DNA of 64,000 nt from UBA1479 sp040221095 (GCA_040221095.1 JAVJVP010000015.1:310001-374000), one strand, 5' to 3'. Counted from the first letter of the stretch, positions 47,641 through 56,092 are shown. A program made the numbers and translations. The notes: generated by a model from the letters alone, not told the origin.

Positions 47641-48705
47641 CTAGGGGGCGGCAGGTGCCTTGTACACGCCCTTTTCCTTGTAAAAGCGGGCGGCCCCCCG
47701 GCAATAGGGAATGGGCACACCGGCGTGATGGCTTTCCAGCGTCAGATTCTTGCCCTTGGCATGGCCGTTCTGCAACAGGTGGGGTGCCTGCACGTTGCCG
47801 TAGAGCCCCTTGACCACGCCGTAATGCAGATCGTCGGGCAGATTGCTCCGTGACACCCAAAGGGCGGACACGCTGACGGTTTCCACCGGGTACGGGTTGC
47901 CCTTGTAGGTGTTCCCCGGGATGACGTCGGCGGCGTAGAACGGCGCCTTGGCGATCAGCGCATCCCGTTCCTTGCCCTGCACCGGGACCAGGGTCAGACC
48001 CGTCGTGTTCGCCATCTCCGAAACTCCGGCGATGGGAAAGCCGGACACGTCGATGAAAGCGTCCAGGTGACCGTCCCGGACCAGTTCGGTGGCGGTCTTG
48101 GACTTTACGTATTCTGGCATGAAATCGCGCTTTTCCGCCAAGCCATGGGCCCCCAGGACCAGACGCGCGCCGACCAGGACCCCGGATTCCGGCAGGCCGA
48201 TGGACACCCGCTTGCCCTTCAGGTCATAGACCGACTTGATCGCCCGGTCCCTGCCCGCCACCACATGGGCATGTTCGGGATAGAGACTGGACAGCACACA
48301 GAGCTTCTTGAACGCCTTTTTGCCGGCAAAGGGGCCCGTCCCCATGTAGGCCCAGAAAGTCACATCGGACTGGACGAAGGCGGATTCGACCTGATCCGCA
48401 TCCAGGGCCGACACGTTGGCGACCGACCCATGGGCCGATTGGGCGAAGGCGACCAGCCCTTCCATGCCGCAGTTGCCGCCTTTGGTGCAGCTGCGGGCCC
48501 CTGGCGGGTTTGAAATCACCTGAGCCAACAGACCGGCCATGGGGAAGTACGTGCCGCCGGCGGCACCGCTGGCGATCCGGAAAAACAGCATCTTCTGCGC
48601 CTGAACCGGCGCCGCCCCCCCCCATACGGCAGCGCCACCGGCCAGGGCGATGACCGCCGCCACGGCGAAGGTCACCCGCCTGCCTGTCGAATTTCGTTTG
48701 AACAT
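47641..48705 (-). CDS. TAXI-family TRAP transporter solute-binding protein
   Basis: A 354-residue periplasmic binding protein of the TAXI type. The signal peptide ends near APVQA (residues 1-36). Family features include IASGAAGGTYFPMAGLLAQ at the mature N-terminus, DLKGKRVSIGLPESG and GHLDAFIDVSGFP. TAXI proteins deliver organic acids or amino-acid-like ligands to a fused TRAP permease, but no TRAP membrane gene lies in this window, so the partner must be elsewhere. A strong GGGAGGA precedes the ATG. It is the first gene of the minus-strand unit with the amidase and M20 hydrolase, which suggests the ligand is their substrate. Confidence 0.92.
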   Translation of the reverse strand: MFKRNSTGRRVTFAVAAVIALAGGAAVWGGAAPVQAQKMLFFRIASGAAGGTYFPMAGLLAQVISNPPGARSCTKGGNCGMEGLVAFAQSAHGSVANVSALDADQVESAFVQSDVTFWAYMGTGPFAGKKAFKKLCVLSSLYPEHAHVVAGRDRAIKSVYDLKGKRVSIGLPESGVLVGARLVLGAHGLAEKRDFMPEYVKSKTATELVRDGHLDAFIDVSGFPIAGVSEMANTTGLTLVPVQGKERDALIAKAPFYAADVIPGNTYKGNPYPVETVSVSALWVSRSNLPDDLHYGVVKGLYGNVQAPHLLQNGHAKGKNLTLESHHAGVPIPYCRGAARFYKEKGVYKAPAAP

Positions 48706-48880
48706 GCTGGTCCTCCCGCCTGCATGGTGCGCAATTTCCCGCGCCGGAGCAACAATCTAAGGGGAAATCATCCTCGTCATGGGTAAGGCGGATATTGTAT
48801 ACACTGGTATTGCAGACGAGGCATTGAAGCGCCTAGAAAAACAGGGCGCAGCCCATTCAAGGGGGGAGACCGAACCGTCA
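48706..48880. promoter_or_regulatory. Divergent promoter region with candidate GntR operator
   Basis: A 175-bp region between the divergent TAXI and thioesterase-GntR units. It contains the perfect 8-bp palindrome TGTATACA at 48796-48803, preceded by T. TNGTATACNA-like palindromes are typical operators of FCD-type GntR regulators, and such a regulator is encoded just downstream (49334). Confidence 0.5.
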
Positions 48881-49333
48881 ATGAATGACCATTCGCCGAC
48901 CATCGACACCACACAGGCAGAGACATTTCGCCATTGGACGCCGGTCACCATCCGGTTTTCCGACCAGGACAGCATGGGCCACGTGAACAACGTTTCCTAC
49001 GCCGCCTTCGTCGAAGCCGGACGCAACGCCTTCGTCACCCAATACCTGAAACCGGACACCCATCCGGGCATCGATTTCGTGCTGGCCCGCGTGACCATCG
49101 ATTTCCGTGCCGAAATGCATTACCCCGGCACCATCGACGTCGGCACCTGCATCAAACGGATCGGCAACACCTCGATCACCATCGGCACCGGCATCTTCAA
49201 GGATGGCCAACTGCACGGTACGGCGGAAAGCACCAACGTGTTCATCGATCTGGGAACGCGCAAGCCCTGCCCCATTCCCGCCGATGTGCGGACCGAACTG
49301 GAACGTCAATTGAGCGAAGCGGCGGGGGCGTAG
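48881..49333 (+). CDS. 4HBT-type acyl-CoA thioesterase
   Basis: A 150-residue hot-dog-fold thioesterase. The catalytic-loop pattern DQDSMGHVNN is the 4-hydroxybenzoyl-CoA thioesterase/YbgC type (Asp followed by GHVNN). The helix AAFVEAGRNAFV and the strands ARVTIDFRAEMHY follow. Start 48881 (MNDHSP) is chosen because it gives the family length and GGGGGGAG lies upstream, although the 12-bp spacing is long. The frame extends to 48779, but that segment overlaps the probable operator. It ends directly at the ATG of the GntR gene and is probably the first gene of that unit. The acyl-CoA substrate is unknown. Confidence 0.88.
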   Translation: MNDHSPTIDTTQAETFRHWTPVTIRFSDQDSMGHVNNVSYAAFVEAGRNAFVTQYLKPDTHPGIDFVLARVTIDFRAEMHYPGTIDVGTCIKRIGNTSITIGTGIFKDGQLHGTAESTNVFIDLGTRKPCPIPADVRTELERQLSEAAGA

Positions 49334-50026
49334 ATGAGCGGAACGGACGACAACATGGAACAGTTGTCGCGCGGCGAATTCGTCCACGCGCGCCTGCGTG
49401 ACGCGATCCGCGCCGGACGGTACCCGCCGGGCACGCGGGTCCGCGAGACCGAGGTCGCGGCCTGGCTGAACGTCAGCCGCACGCCCGTGCGCGAGGCGCT
49501 GCGCCGTCTGCAGGCGGACGGACTTCTGGTGTTCGAGCCCTGGCGCGGGGTCGTGGTCGCCGAACTGGACCAGCAGCAGATCGTCGAATTCTACGCCATG
49601 CGCCGGGTTCTGGACGGGGCGGCCGCGCGTTTGGCAGCGCAGCACGCGTCGGAACCGGAACTGGCCTATATGGAGGACTGCCTGAACGCCGCCGCCCCCG
49701 GCAAGGGCGATTCCGCGCAAATGGCTGAGGCCAACCGCAAGTTCCACGACGCCCTGTTCCAGGCCGCGCACAACCGCTACCTGCTGAAGTCGGCGGCGGC
49801 GCTGTCGGACGCCCTGGCGCTGCTGAAGGGCACGACCTATTCCTTCCCCGACCGGGCGGATACGGCCCACGAGGAACACCGCGCCCTGATGGACGCCATC
49901 CGCGCCCGCGAGCCGGAAAAGGCCGAACGCCTAGCCCGCAAGCACATCGCCAAGGCGGAGAAGGCCCGGCTCAAGTTGCTGGGCGACCAGCGCGCCGTGA
50001 AACTGTCCGAGGACAAGTCGGAATGA
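49334..50026 (+). CDS. GntR-family regulator with FCD ligand domain
   Basis: A 230-residue regulator. The N-terminal winged helix is typical (LRDAIRAGRYPPGTRVRE, then NVSRTPVREALRRLQADGLL). The C-terminal helical FCD domain has the usual metal/ligand residues (Asp in MRRVLDG region, NRKFHDAL, EEHRALMDAI). FCD-GntR proteins are usually repressors released by the pathway's carboxylate substrate. The start codon follows the thioesterase stop without a gap. Its own stop overlaps the serine-hydrolase ATG (ATGA). It likely controls both divergent units through the TGTATACA palindrome at 48796. Confidence 0.95.
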   Translation: MSGTDDNMEQLSRGEFVHARLRDAIRAGRYPPGTRVRETEVAAWLNVSRTPVREALRRLQADGLLVFEPWRGVVVAELDQQQIVEFYAMRRVLDGAAARLAAQHASEPELAYMEDCLNAAAPGKGDSAQMAEANRKFHDALFQAAHNRYLLKSAAALSDALALLKGTTYSFPDRADTAHEEHRALMDAIRAREPEKAERLARKHIAKAEKARLKLLGDQRAVKLSEDKSE

Positions 50027-51135
50027 CCTACTTCCCGCCCGCCGGCGACGGTTGGGAAACGATCGCCGTGGAACAGGCCGGCCTGCATCCGGGACGCTTG
50101 GCCGAGGCCGTGACCTTCGCCGAAAACGCCGAGACGTTCTGGCCGCGCGACCTGGATCGCGCCGAATTCCTGCCCACCCTGACCCAGCACGAACCTCCGC
50201 CGTGGAACGAGATTCTCGGCACAGTCGCCCCCCGGGGCGGGCCGTCGGGCCTGTTCATCCGGGGCGGGCGCATCGTCACCCAATGGGGCGATCCGGCGCG
50301 CGCCGACATGACGTTCTCCATCGCCAAAAGCTATCTCGCCGTGCTGGCGGGGCTTGCGCTCGGCGAAGGCTTGATTTCCGACCTGGATGACACCGTCGCC
50401 GCCTATGTGGACGGCGACTGGTTCACGTCGGAACAGAATGCATCCATCACCTGGCGGCATCTTTTGACCCAGACCTCGGAATGGCAGGGCACGCTGTTTT
50501 CCAAGCCCGATCAGGTCGATCATTTCCGCACGCTCGGCCATGGCGGCGGCGAATCGAAAAAAGGCCAGAAGCGCGATCTTGGCGCCCCCGGCACCTATTG
50601 GGAATACAACGACGTGCGGGTGAACGTCCTGGCGCTGGCGTTGCTGCACGTGTTCCGCCGTCCCCTGCCCGAGGTTCTGCGCGATTCCATCATGGCGCCC
50701 ATCGGGGCGTCGGACGCCTGGCAATGGACCGGTTACCGCAATTCCAAGGTGACCATCGACGGAATCGAGATGATCTCCGTTCCCGGCGGCACCCATTGGG
50801 GCGGCGGCATGCGGATTTCGTCCCTGGATCACGCCCGGTTCGGCCTGCTGATCAAGGAAGACGGCGTGTGGAACGGCCACCGCATCCTGCCCGAGGGCTG
50901 GGTGTCGGCCCTGCGCACGCCCTGTCCGCTCAATCCCGTCTACGGCTACATGTGGTGGCTGAACACGGACCGGGCGCAGTATCCGTCTGCCCCGGAAACC
51001 AGTTTCTTCGCCATGGGCGCCGGCACCAACCTGATCTGGATCGATCAGGATCTGGATATCCTGGCCGTGCTGCGCTGGGTCGACCAGACGTCCGTGGACG
51101 CGGTAATATCAGGCTTCATGGCGGCGATGGAATGA
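50023..51135 (+). CDS. Serine hydrolase, beta-lactamase class C-like
   Basis: A 370-residue protein of the class C beta-lactamase/esterase family. The nucleophile motif SxxK is SIAK (Ser99, Lys102). The second motif, normally YxN, reads YND (in WEYNDVRVN), and GGGMRISSLDHARFG precedes the third motif region. No signal peptide is seen, so it is probably a cytoplasmic amide/ester hydrolase or peptidase rather than an antibiotic-resistance enzyme. It overlaps the GntR gene by 4 bp and precedes the PhyH gene by 29 bp, so it belongs to the same metabolic unit. Confidence 0.9.
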   Translation: MTYFPPAGDGWETIAVEQAGLHPGRLAEAVTFAENAETFWPRDLDRAEFLPTLTQHEPPPWNEILGTVAPRGGPSGLFIRGGRIVTQWGDPARADMTFSIAKSYLAVLAGLALGEGLISDLDDTVAAYVDGDWFTSEQNASITWRHLLTQTSEWQGTLFSKPDQVDHFRTLGHGGGESKKGQKRDLGAPGTYWEYNDVRVNVLALALLHVFRRPLPEVLRDSIMAPIGASDAWQWTGYRNSKVTIDGIEMISVPGGTHWGGGMRISSLDHARFGLLIKEDGVWNGHRILPEGWVSALRTPCPLNPVYGYMWWLNTDRAQYPSAPETSFFAMGAGTNLIWIDQDLDILAVLRWVDQTSVDAVISGFMAAME

Positions 51136-51164
51136 CCGCCTGACCGTTCCCGGAGCATCCGAAC

Positions 51165-52127
51165 ATGACACCCGAAGACATCCTGAAACACCCCGCCCGC
51201 GTTTTGACTCAGGCCCAGCGCGAGGCCTATTTCCGCGACGGCTATTTGGTCGCCGAACGCCTGATCCCCGACGACATCGTCGATGAGATCAACCGCGTCA
51301 CGGCGGACTGGATCGAACGCTCCCGCGCGCTGACGAAATCCAACGATGTGCTGGACGTGGCGCCCAGCCATACGGCCGCCAAGCCGGTGGTCCGCCGCCT
51401 GAAGAAACCCGACGGCATGGACCCCGCCTATTGGCAATTCACCAACGGCATCATCGCCGACGTGGCCGCGGACCTGCTGGGTCCCGACGTCTGCTTTCAT
51501 CATTCCAAGCTGAATTTCAAATGGTCCGACGGCAAGGACGAGGTCGCCTGGCATCAGGACATCGCCTTCTACCCCCATACCAACCATTCCGTGTTGGCCA
51601 TCGGCACCTATCTGGCCGACGTCGATCCGGGGGACGGGCCGCTCGGCGTCATTCCCGGCAGTCACCGGGGGCCGGTGTTTGAGCATTACGACGCGAACGG
51701 CATCTGGACCGGGCGCCTGACCGACGCTGACGTGGCAAAGCTGCCGACCGACACCGCCGTCTATTGCCCGGCGCCCAAGGGATCGATCACCGTGCACCAC
51801 GCCCGCGCCGTGCATGCGACGGAGGCGACGACCCAGACCGTTTCCGGGCGGCCGCTGCTGATCAACGCCTATGCCTCGGCCGACGCCTTTCCTTATACGG
51901 CGCTGAAGGATACCTATACGGAACATTTCCGCGCCCTGGTGCGCGGCGAGGCCGCCAAGTGGGCCCATAATGATCCGGAGCCCTGCCCGACGCCGCCGGA
52001 CTTTTCCGCCGGCTATACCTCGATCTATGCCCAACAGGCGGGCGAGGCCGGCACGCCGACGCCGCGCGATCCCGGCCACCGTCCGCCGGCGGCCGTGGCG
52101 GCGGCGCTCAAGCCGGCGGCGGAGTAG
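51165..52127 (+). CDS. Phytanoyl-CoA dioxygenase (PhyH) family protein
   Basis: A 320-residue Fe(II)/2-oxoglutarate-dependent dioxygenase. The metal facial triad shows HxD (His130, Asp132 in WHQDIAF) and a distal His in VHHARAVHA (211-217). The 2-oxoglutarate Arg is probably in GRPLLINAY. The segment GPLGVIPGSHRGP is typical of the family. PhyH enzymes hydroxylate acyl-CoAs, small amino acids or other metabolites. It ends the GntR-controlled plus-strand unit. A hydroxylation step on the compound processed by the neighbouring hydrolases is plausible but unproven. GGAG precedes the ATG. Confidence 0.92.
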   Translation: MTPEDILKHPARVLTQAQREAYFRDGYLVAERLIPDDIVDEINRVTADWIERSRALTKSNDVLDVAPSHTAAKPVVRRLKKPDGMDPAYWQFTNGIIADVAADLLGPDVCFHHSKLNFKWSDGKDEVAWHQDIAFYPHTNHSVLAIGTYLADVDPGDGPLGVIPGSHRGPVFEHYDANGIWTGRLTDADVAKLPTDTAVYCPAPKGSITVHHARAVHATEATTQTVSGRPLLINAYASADAFPYTALKDTYTEHFRALVRGEAAKWAHNDPEPCPTPPDFSAGYTSIYAQQAGEAGTPTPRDPGHRPPAAVAAALKPAAE

Positions 52128-52156
52128 TCAGCCGCCGCCATGATCGGCCTTCTGGG

Positions 52157-52339
52157 TCAACCGCCTCGGGCGGCGCCCCGGGTCATGGCCGGACTGGAAA
52201 TCGAACGGCCGCCCTTGGGCACGCCATAGGATTTGGCGCTGGCGGCGACGCCGGGGCCGTGCTGCTGTCCGGATTTGTCGTTGTCGGCGGGCGTGCGCTT
52301 CTTCTTGGGCTTGCGGTTCGGGCGTTTCGTACCTGGCAT
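52157..52339 (-). CDS. Small basic hypothetical protein
   Basis: A 60-residue ORF with a strongly basic N-terminus (MPGTKRPNRKPKKKR) and a Gly/Ser-rich tail. It fills an otherwise empty 330-bp gap between the PhyH and carbonic-anhydrase-like genes. No clear ribosome-binding site is visible, only CCTTACAGCC before the ATG. The composition looks like a small nucleic-acid-binding or disordered protein. It may be a chance ORF. Confidence 0.4.
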   Translation of the reverse strand: MPGTKRPNRKPKKKRTPADNDKSGQQHGPGVAASAKSYGVPKGGRSISSPAMTRGAARGG

Positions 52340-52457
52340 GGCTGTAAGGTCTCCGATGGTCTGGGAAGGCCCCAGATTACGCCATCCTGGGCGGAACGCA
52401 ATTGCCCTGGGCAGGCTTGGGCGCTATAGCCTAAGGAAAACCGCGTGGGAGACGAAC

Positions 52458-52982
52458 ATGAAATATGCCCTTGGCGACCTTAAGGTCCAGACCGACGGCG
52501 ACAATTACTGGATCGCGCCGAACGCCGCCGTGATCGGCAACGTGGTCCTGAAAAAGGACGCCAGCATCTGGTTCGGCGCCACCGTGCGCGGCGACAACGA
52601 CGTCATCACCATCGGCGAGGGCACGCAGATTCAGGACGGCAGCGTGCTGCACGCGGATCCCGGCTTTCCCCTGACCATCGGCGATCACTGCACCGTCGGC
52701 CATATGGCCATGCTGCACGGCTGCACCATCGGCGACGGCACCATGGTCGGCATCGGCGCCGTGGTCCTGAACGGCGCCAGGATCGGTAAGAATTGCATTA
52801 TCGGCGGCAAGGCTCTGATCGGCGAGGGCAAGGAAATCCCCGACAACTCCCTGGTCATGGGCATTCCCGGCAAGGTGGTGAAGGAGGTTTCCGACGCGCA
52901 GAAGGAAATGCTCGCCCACATCCCACCCCACTACGTGGAACGCTGGAAGCGCTACAAGACAGACATGACGCCCCAGGACTGA
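52458..52982 (+). CDS. Gamma carbonic anhydrase-like (hexapeptide repeat) protein
   Basis: A 174-residue left-handed beta-helix protein with hexapeptide repeats (AAVIGNVVLKKDASIWFGA and later GTMVGIGAVVLNGARIG). The three zinc histidines are present (His65 in VLHAD, His82 and His87 in GHMAMLH). The length matches the CaiE/PaaY/YrdA group. Several members of that group lack measurable carbonic anhydrase activity, so activity is not certain. Start 52458 has GGGAG six bases upstream. The frame is open further upstream, but that part has no family similarity. It lies 56 bp before the acyl-CoA ligase gene. Confidence 0.93.
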   Translation: MKYALGDLKVQTDGDNYWIAPNAAVIGNVVLKKDASIWFGATVRGDNDVITIGEGTQIQDGSVLHADPGFPLTIGDHCTVGHMAMLHGCTIGDGTMVGIGAVVLNGARIGKNCIIGGKALIGEGKEIPDNSLVMGIPGKVVKEVSDAQKEMLAHIPPHYVERWKRYKTDMTPQD

Positions 52983-53038
52983 TTTCTCCAAGTCCGATCC
53001 CGTCGCTTTCCCATAGACCAGCATAGAAGACTCCCGCC

Positions 53039-54568
53039 ATGGACCTGCCCATCGACCATTTCCTTCGCGCCGCCGCCAAGGCCCCCGACCGCATCGCCAT
53101 CAAGGACGGGGATTTGACCCTGACCCACGGTGATCTGGCCGCCCGCGTCAATGCCGTCGCGGCGGCCCTGCAGGACATCGATCCCATGCCGCAAAGCCGC
53201 GTCGGCATCTGCGGCTACAACACGGTCGAACACCTGACCGCGTTCCTGGGTACGCTGGCCGCCGGCAAGACCTGGGTACCCCTGAACCCCCGCAATGGGG
53301 AGGAAGAACTGTCGCGCATGGTCGAGGTCACCGCCCCCTCGATCATCGTCGCCGACGCCGACTGCATGGACCGTTTCGATCCCGGCGCCGCCACCATGGT
53401 GCGCGGACGGCCGACCGGCGGCAGCCAGCACGCCTGCGGCGGTGATCTGAACCTGGCGGCGCTGATGAGCGATTTCGCCGGCCGCCTGCCGAAGCGCCAT
53501 GACCTTGCGCCAGACGACGTGCAGGCCATCAAATTCACCGGCGGCTCGTCAGGACGGCCCAAGGGCGTGCAGCAGACGTATCGCGTGTGGCACACCTGCA
53601 TCGACTTGATGACCCGCACGTTCGAACTGGACGGCGACGACCGCAATCTGCTGGCCGCGCCCATGACCCATGGCACGGGCACCCTGCTGGTGCCGATCCT
53701 GGCCCAGGGCGGGACGCAGGTCTTCATGCCGCAGCCGGCGCGCCCGGCGGCGATCATCGAGGCCATCGAAAAGGACCGGGTGACCACGGTGTTCCTGCCG
53801 CCCACGGTGATCTACATGATGATGGCCGAGGAAGACCTGACGAAACGCGATTTCACGAGCCTGAAGCATCTGATCATCGGCGGCGCCGCCATGCGCCCGG
53901 ACGAGATCAAACGCGGTCTGCCCCTGTTCAACAATGCCCTGGAAACCTGCTACGGCCAGACCGAGGTGCCGCAGATTGTCACCGTCATGCGGGCGCGGGA
54001 CTGGCTGGCCGACGATCATCGTCTGGCGTCCTGCGGCCGGGCCACGGACCGCTGCGATCTGCGCGTGGTCGATCCCGAGGGCAATTTCCTGCCGACCGGC
54101 CAGGCGGGCGAGATCGTCATCAAATCCGATCTGGTCATGAAGGGCTATCTCGACATGCCCGACGCCACGGCCGAGACCATCAAGGACGGCTGGCTGTATA
54201 CCGGCGACGTCGCCGAGATCGAGGAAGACGGCTTCATCTACATCAAGGACCGCATCCGCGACATGATCGTGACCGGCGGCTTCAACGTGTTCCCATCCGA
54301 TGTGGAGGCCGTTCTGGGCGAGCATCCGGCGGTCAAGGAATGCGTCGTGTTCGGCCTGCCCGACGACAAATGGGGCGAGGCCGTGCAGGCGGCGGTCGAG
54401 GTCCATGCCGGCCAGCCCGCCGACGAGGACGAGATCATCCGGTACGTCAAATCGCGGCTGGATTCCGTGAAGGCGCCGAAGCGCGTGCATTTCGTCGACG
54501 AGTTGCCGCGCAGCGCCGTCGGCAAGGTTCTGCGCCGCGAAGCCAAAGCCCAGTTCCAGGAGGCATAG
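53039..54568 (+). CDS. AMP-dependent acyl-CoA synthetase/ligase
   Basis: A 509-residue adenylate-forming enzyme of normal length. Core motifs are FTGGSSGRPKGV (phosphate-binding), ETCYGQTE (adenine/aromatic), YTGDVAEIEEDG (ATP-binding Asp), the hinge around KDRIRDMIVTGGFNVFP, and the C-terminal catalytic Lys in PRSAVGKVLRRE. It activates a carboxylic acid as acyl-AMP and transfers it to CoA. It lies 4 bp before a citryl-CoA-lyase-like gene whose AGGAGG ribosome-binding site is inside the ligase 3' end. The acid may be one that yields a cleavable hydroxyacyl-CoA. The substrate is not determined from sequence. Confidence 0.93.
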   Translation: MDLPIDHFLRAAAKAPDRIAIKDGDLTLTHGDLAARVNAVAAALQDIDPMPQSRVGICGYNTVEHLTAFLGTLAAGKTWVPLNPRNGEEELSRMVEVTAPSIIVADADCMDRFDPGAATMVRGRPTGGSQHACGGDLNLAALMSDFAGRLPKRHDLAPDDVQAIKFTGGSSGRPKGVQQTYRVWHTCIDLMTRTFELDGDDRNLLAAPMTHGTGTLLVPILAQGGTQVFMPQPARPAAIIEAIEKDRVTTVFLPPTVIYMMMAEEDLTKRDFTSLKHLIIGGAAMRPDEIKRGLPLFNNALETCYGQTEVPQIVTVMRARDWLADDHRLASCGRATDRCDLRVVDPEGNFLPTGQAGEIVIKSDLVMKGYLDMPDATAETIKDGWLYTGDVAEIEEDGFIYIKDRIRDMIVTGGFNVFPSDVEAVLGEHPAVKECVVFGLPDDKWGEAVQAAVEVHAGQPADEDEIIRYVKSRLDSVKAPKRVHFVDELPRSAVGKVLRREAKAQFQEA

Positions 54569-54572
54569 ACCC

Positions 54573-55373
54573 ATGGCCGACAAGATCAAACCAACCCAGA
54601 AGCTGGCGACCCATACCCTGACGGACCTGTATTACCGGGACCAGAACCTGGTTACCGAGATGATGGGCAAGATGAGCTTCACCGAAGCCATGATCGGCCA
54701 CATCCTGAACCGCACGCCCACGCCCGCCGACGTGGCGATCATCGACGCGGTGCTGCTGGCGCTGATGGAACACGGCCTGACGCCCAGCGCCGTCGCCACG
54801 CGCCTGACCTACCATTCCGCGCCGGAGGCCCTGCAGGCCGCCGTGGCGGCGGGCCTGCTCAACGTGGGCTCGACCTTCGTCGGCACCATGGAAAACTGCT
54901 CCAAGCTGCTGCGCGAAATGGTCGAGGGGACGGAGCCCCTGGACGCCGCGGCCAAGCGGATCGTCGCCGAGCACCGGGCGGCGCGCAAGCACCTGCCCGG
55001 ATTCGGCCACCACCTGCACAAACCGGACGACCCGCGCACGCCGAAACTGTTCGAAATCGCCCGGGCGAACGGCGTCAAGGGCGACTACATCCAGGCCATC
55101 GAGGCGCTCAGCCGGGCCGTCGACGAAAATTTCAGCAAGCATATGACCATCAACGCCACGGGCGGCACGGCCGCAGTGCTGTCGGAAATCGGCATTCCGC
55201 CGGAAATCATGCGCGGTTTCGCCGTGATCGCCCGCGCCGCGGGCCTGGTCGCCCATATCGCCGAGGAACGGGACGTGCCGACCGCCCGGAAAATCTGGGA
55301 CGTGGTCGAAGAGGAAATCCCCTACGCGGGCAATGCGCCCGTGGACGGCCACGGTGGCGGCAACGACGACTAA
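54573..55373 (+). CDS. Citryl-CoA lyase-like protein (short citrate-synthase fold)
   Basis: A 266-residue protein, much shorter than citrate synthase (about 430), matching the short citrate-synthase-fold proteins annotated as citryl-CoA lyases. Visible features are TPTPADVAIIDAVLLALMEH, the active-site His region LPGFGHHLHKPDDPRT, INATGGTAAVLSEIG, and a C-terminal AGLVAHIAEE region like that before the catalytic Asp of citrate synthase. It may cleave or form a C-C bond in a citryl-CoA-like thioester. AGGAGG precedes the ATG, and the gene is tightly coupled to the acyl-CoA ligase. True citryl-CoA lyase activity is inferred from annotation practice, not proven. Confidence 0.87.
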   Translation: MADKIKPTQKLATHTLTDLYYRDQNLVTEMMGKMSFTEAMIGHILNRTPTPADVAIIDAVLLALMEHGLTPSAVATRLTYHSAPEALQAAVAAGLLNVGSTFVGTMENCSKLLREMVEGTEPLDAAAKRIVAEHRAARKHLPGFGHHLHKPDDPRTPKLFEIARANGVKGDYIQAIEALSRAVDENFSKHMTINATGGTAAVLSEIGIPPEIMRGFAVIARAAGLVAHIAEERDVPTARKIWDVVEEEIPYAGNAPVDGHGGGNDD

Positions 55374-55624
55374 GCCGCCGCCCCGGCCCGCAGGCCCGAA
55401 TACATTTTAATATACGACCTATAGAGGTCCTCATCGACCGCGCGGAACCATAATTCCGTGTATTTTGTGATGCTTATAGGCCTTTCGTCTAGATAACATG
55501 CGGATATGCGGTGTGTTAGCCTGCCCATGGATTCAAAGGGTTAGCTCACCCTGAAATCCTCCATAAATCAGACCAATTATCCAAAAATTCGCACGGATAA
55601 CAAAAACGGAGGTTGAAACCGTAC
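55374..55624 (+). promoter_or_regulatory. Upstream region of XRE regulator 2
   Basis: 251 bp, AT-rich in its middle. Short perfect dyads are GACCT-ATAG-AGGTC at 55416-55429 and AGGGT-N6-ACCCT at 55537-55552. GGAGG at 55608-55612 is the likely ribosome-binding site for the ATG at 55625. No clear promoter hexamers are seen. Confidence 0.4.
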
Positions 55625-56083
55625 ATGCCTAAAGCGTCCAAAAAATCGCACCCGAACCGCATGCCGCCCGGGGTTGCACACCCCGTGGACATCCATGTCG
55701 GTGGGCGGGTTCGCGAACAGCGAAAATTGAAGGGGATGAGTCAGGGGGAGTTGGGGGACTCTCTGGGTCTGACGTTCCAGCAGATCCAGAAATACGAACG
55801 CGGCGCCAACCGCATCGGCGCCAGCCGGCTGTATCAGCTCAGCCGAATCCTGGATATCCCCGTTGCCTATTTCTTTGACGGCATGCCGCAGGACATCCAG
55901 ATGACCCAGGACAATTTTGATCTGGACGTCGTCTTCGCCGAAGATCCGCGCGATTCCTCGGCCGTCATGGGATCCAGCGAAACCACCGAACTGGTCACCG
56001 CCTATTACAGCATCGACAATCCGCGCAAGCGGCGCGCGGTGCACGACCTGATCGCGTCGCTGTCCAAGGCGGAGTGGGAATAA
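55625..56083 (+). CDS. XRE-family HTH transcriptional regulator 2
   Basis: A 152-residue paralogue of the regulator at 44548. The N-terminal MPKASKK, the PPGVxxPVDIHVG segment and almost all of the HTH core (FQQIQKYERGANRIGASRLY) are shared. The C-terminal half diverges (acidic, with SETTELVTAYYSIDNPRKRR). The ATG at 55625 is preferred over the TTG at 55613 because GGAGG (55608-55612) would touch the TTG, and because the N-terminus then matches the paralogue. The spacing to the ATG is 12 bp, longer than ideal. It is convergent with the cytochrome gene, 9 bp away. Targets are unknown. Confidence 0.92.
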   Translation: MPKASKKSHPNRMPPGVAHPVDIHVGGRVREQRKLKGMSQGELGDSLGLTFQQIQKYERGANRIGASRLYQLSRILDIPVAYFFDGMPQDIQMTQDNFDLDVVFAEDPRDSSAVMGSSETTELVTAYYSIDNPRKRRAVHDLIASLSKAEWE

Positions 56084-56092
56084 CCGCCGCCG

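Noticed and set aside
50023..51135. Antibiotic-resistance beta-lactamase
   Set aside because: The fold motif is shared, but there is no signal peptide, the second motif is altered, and the context is metabolic.
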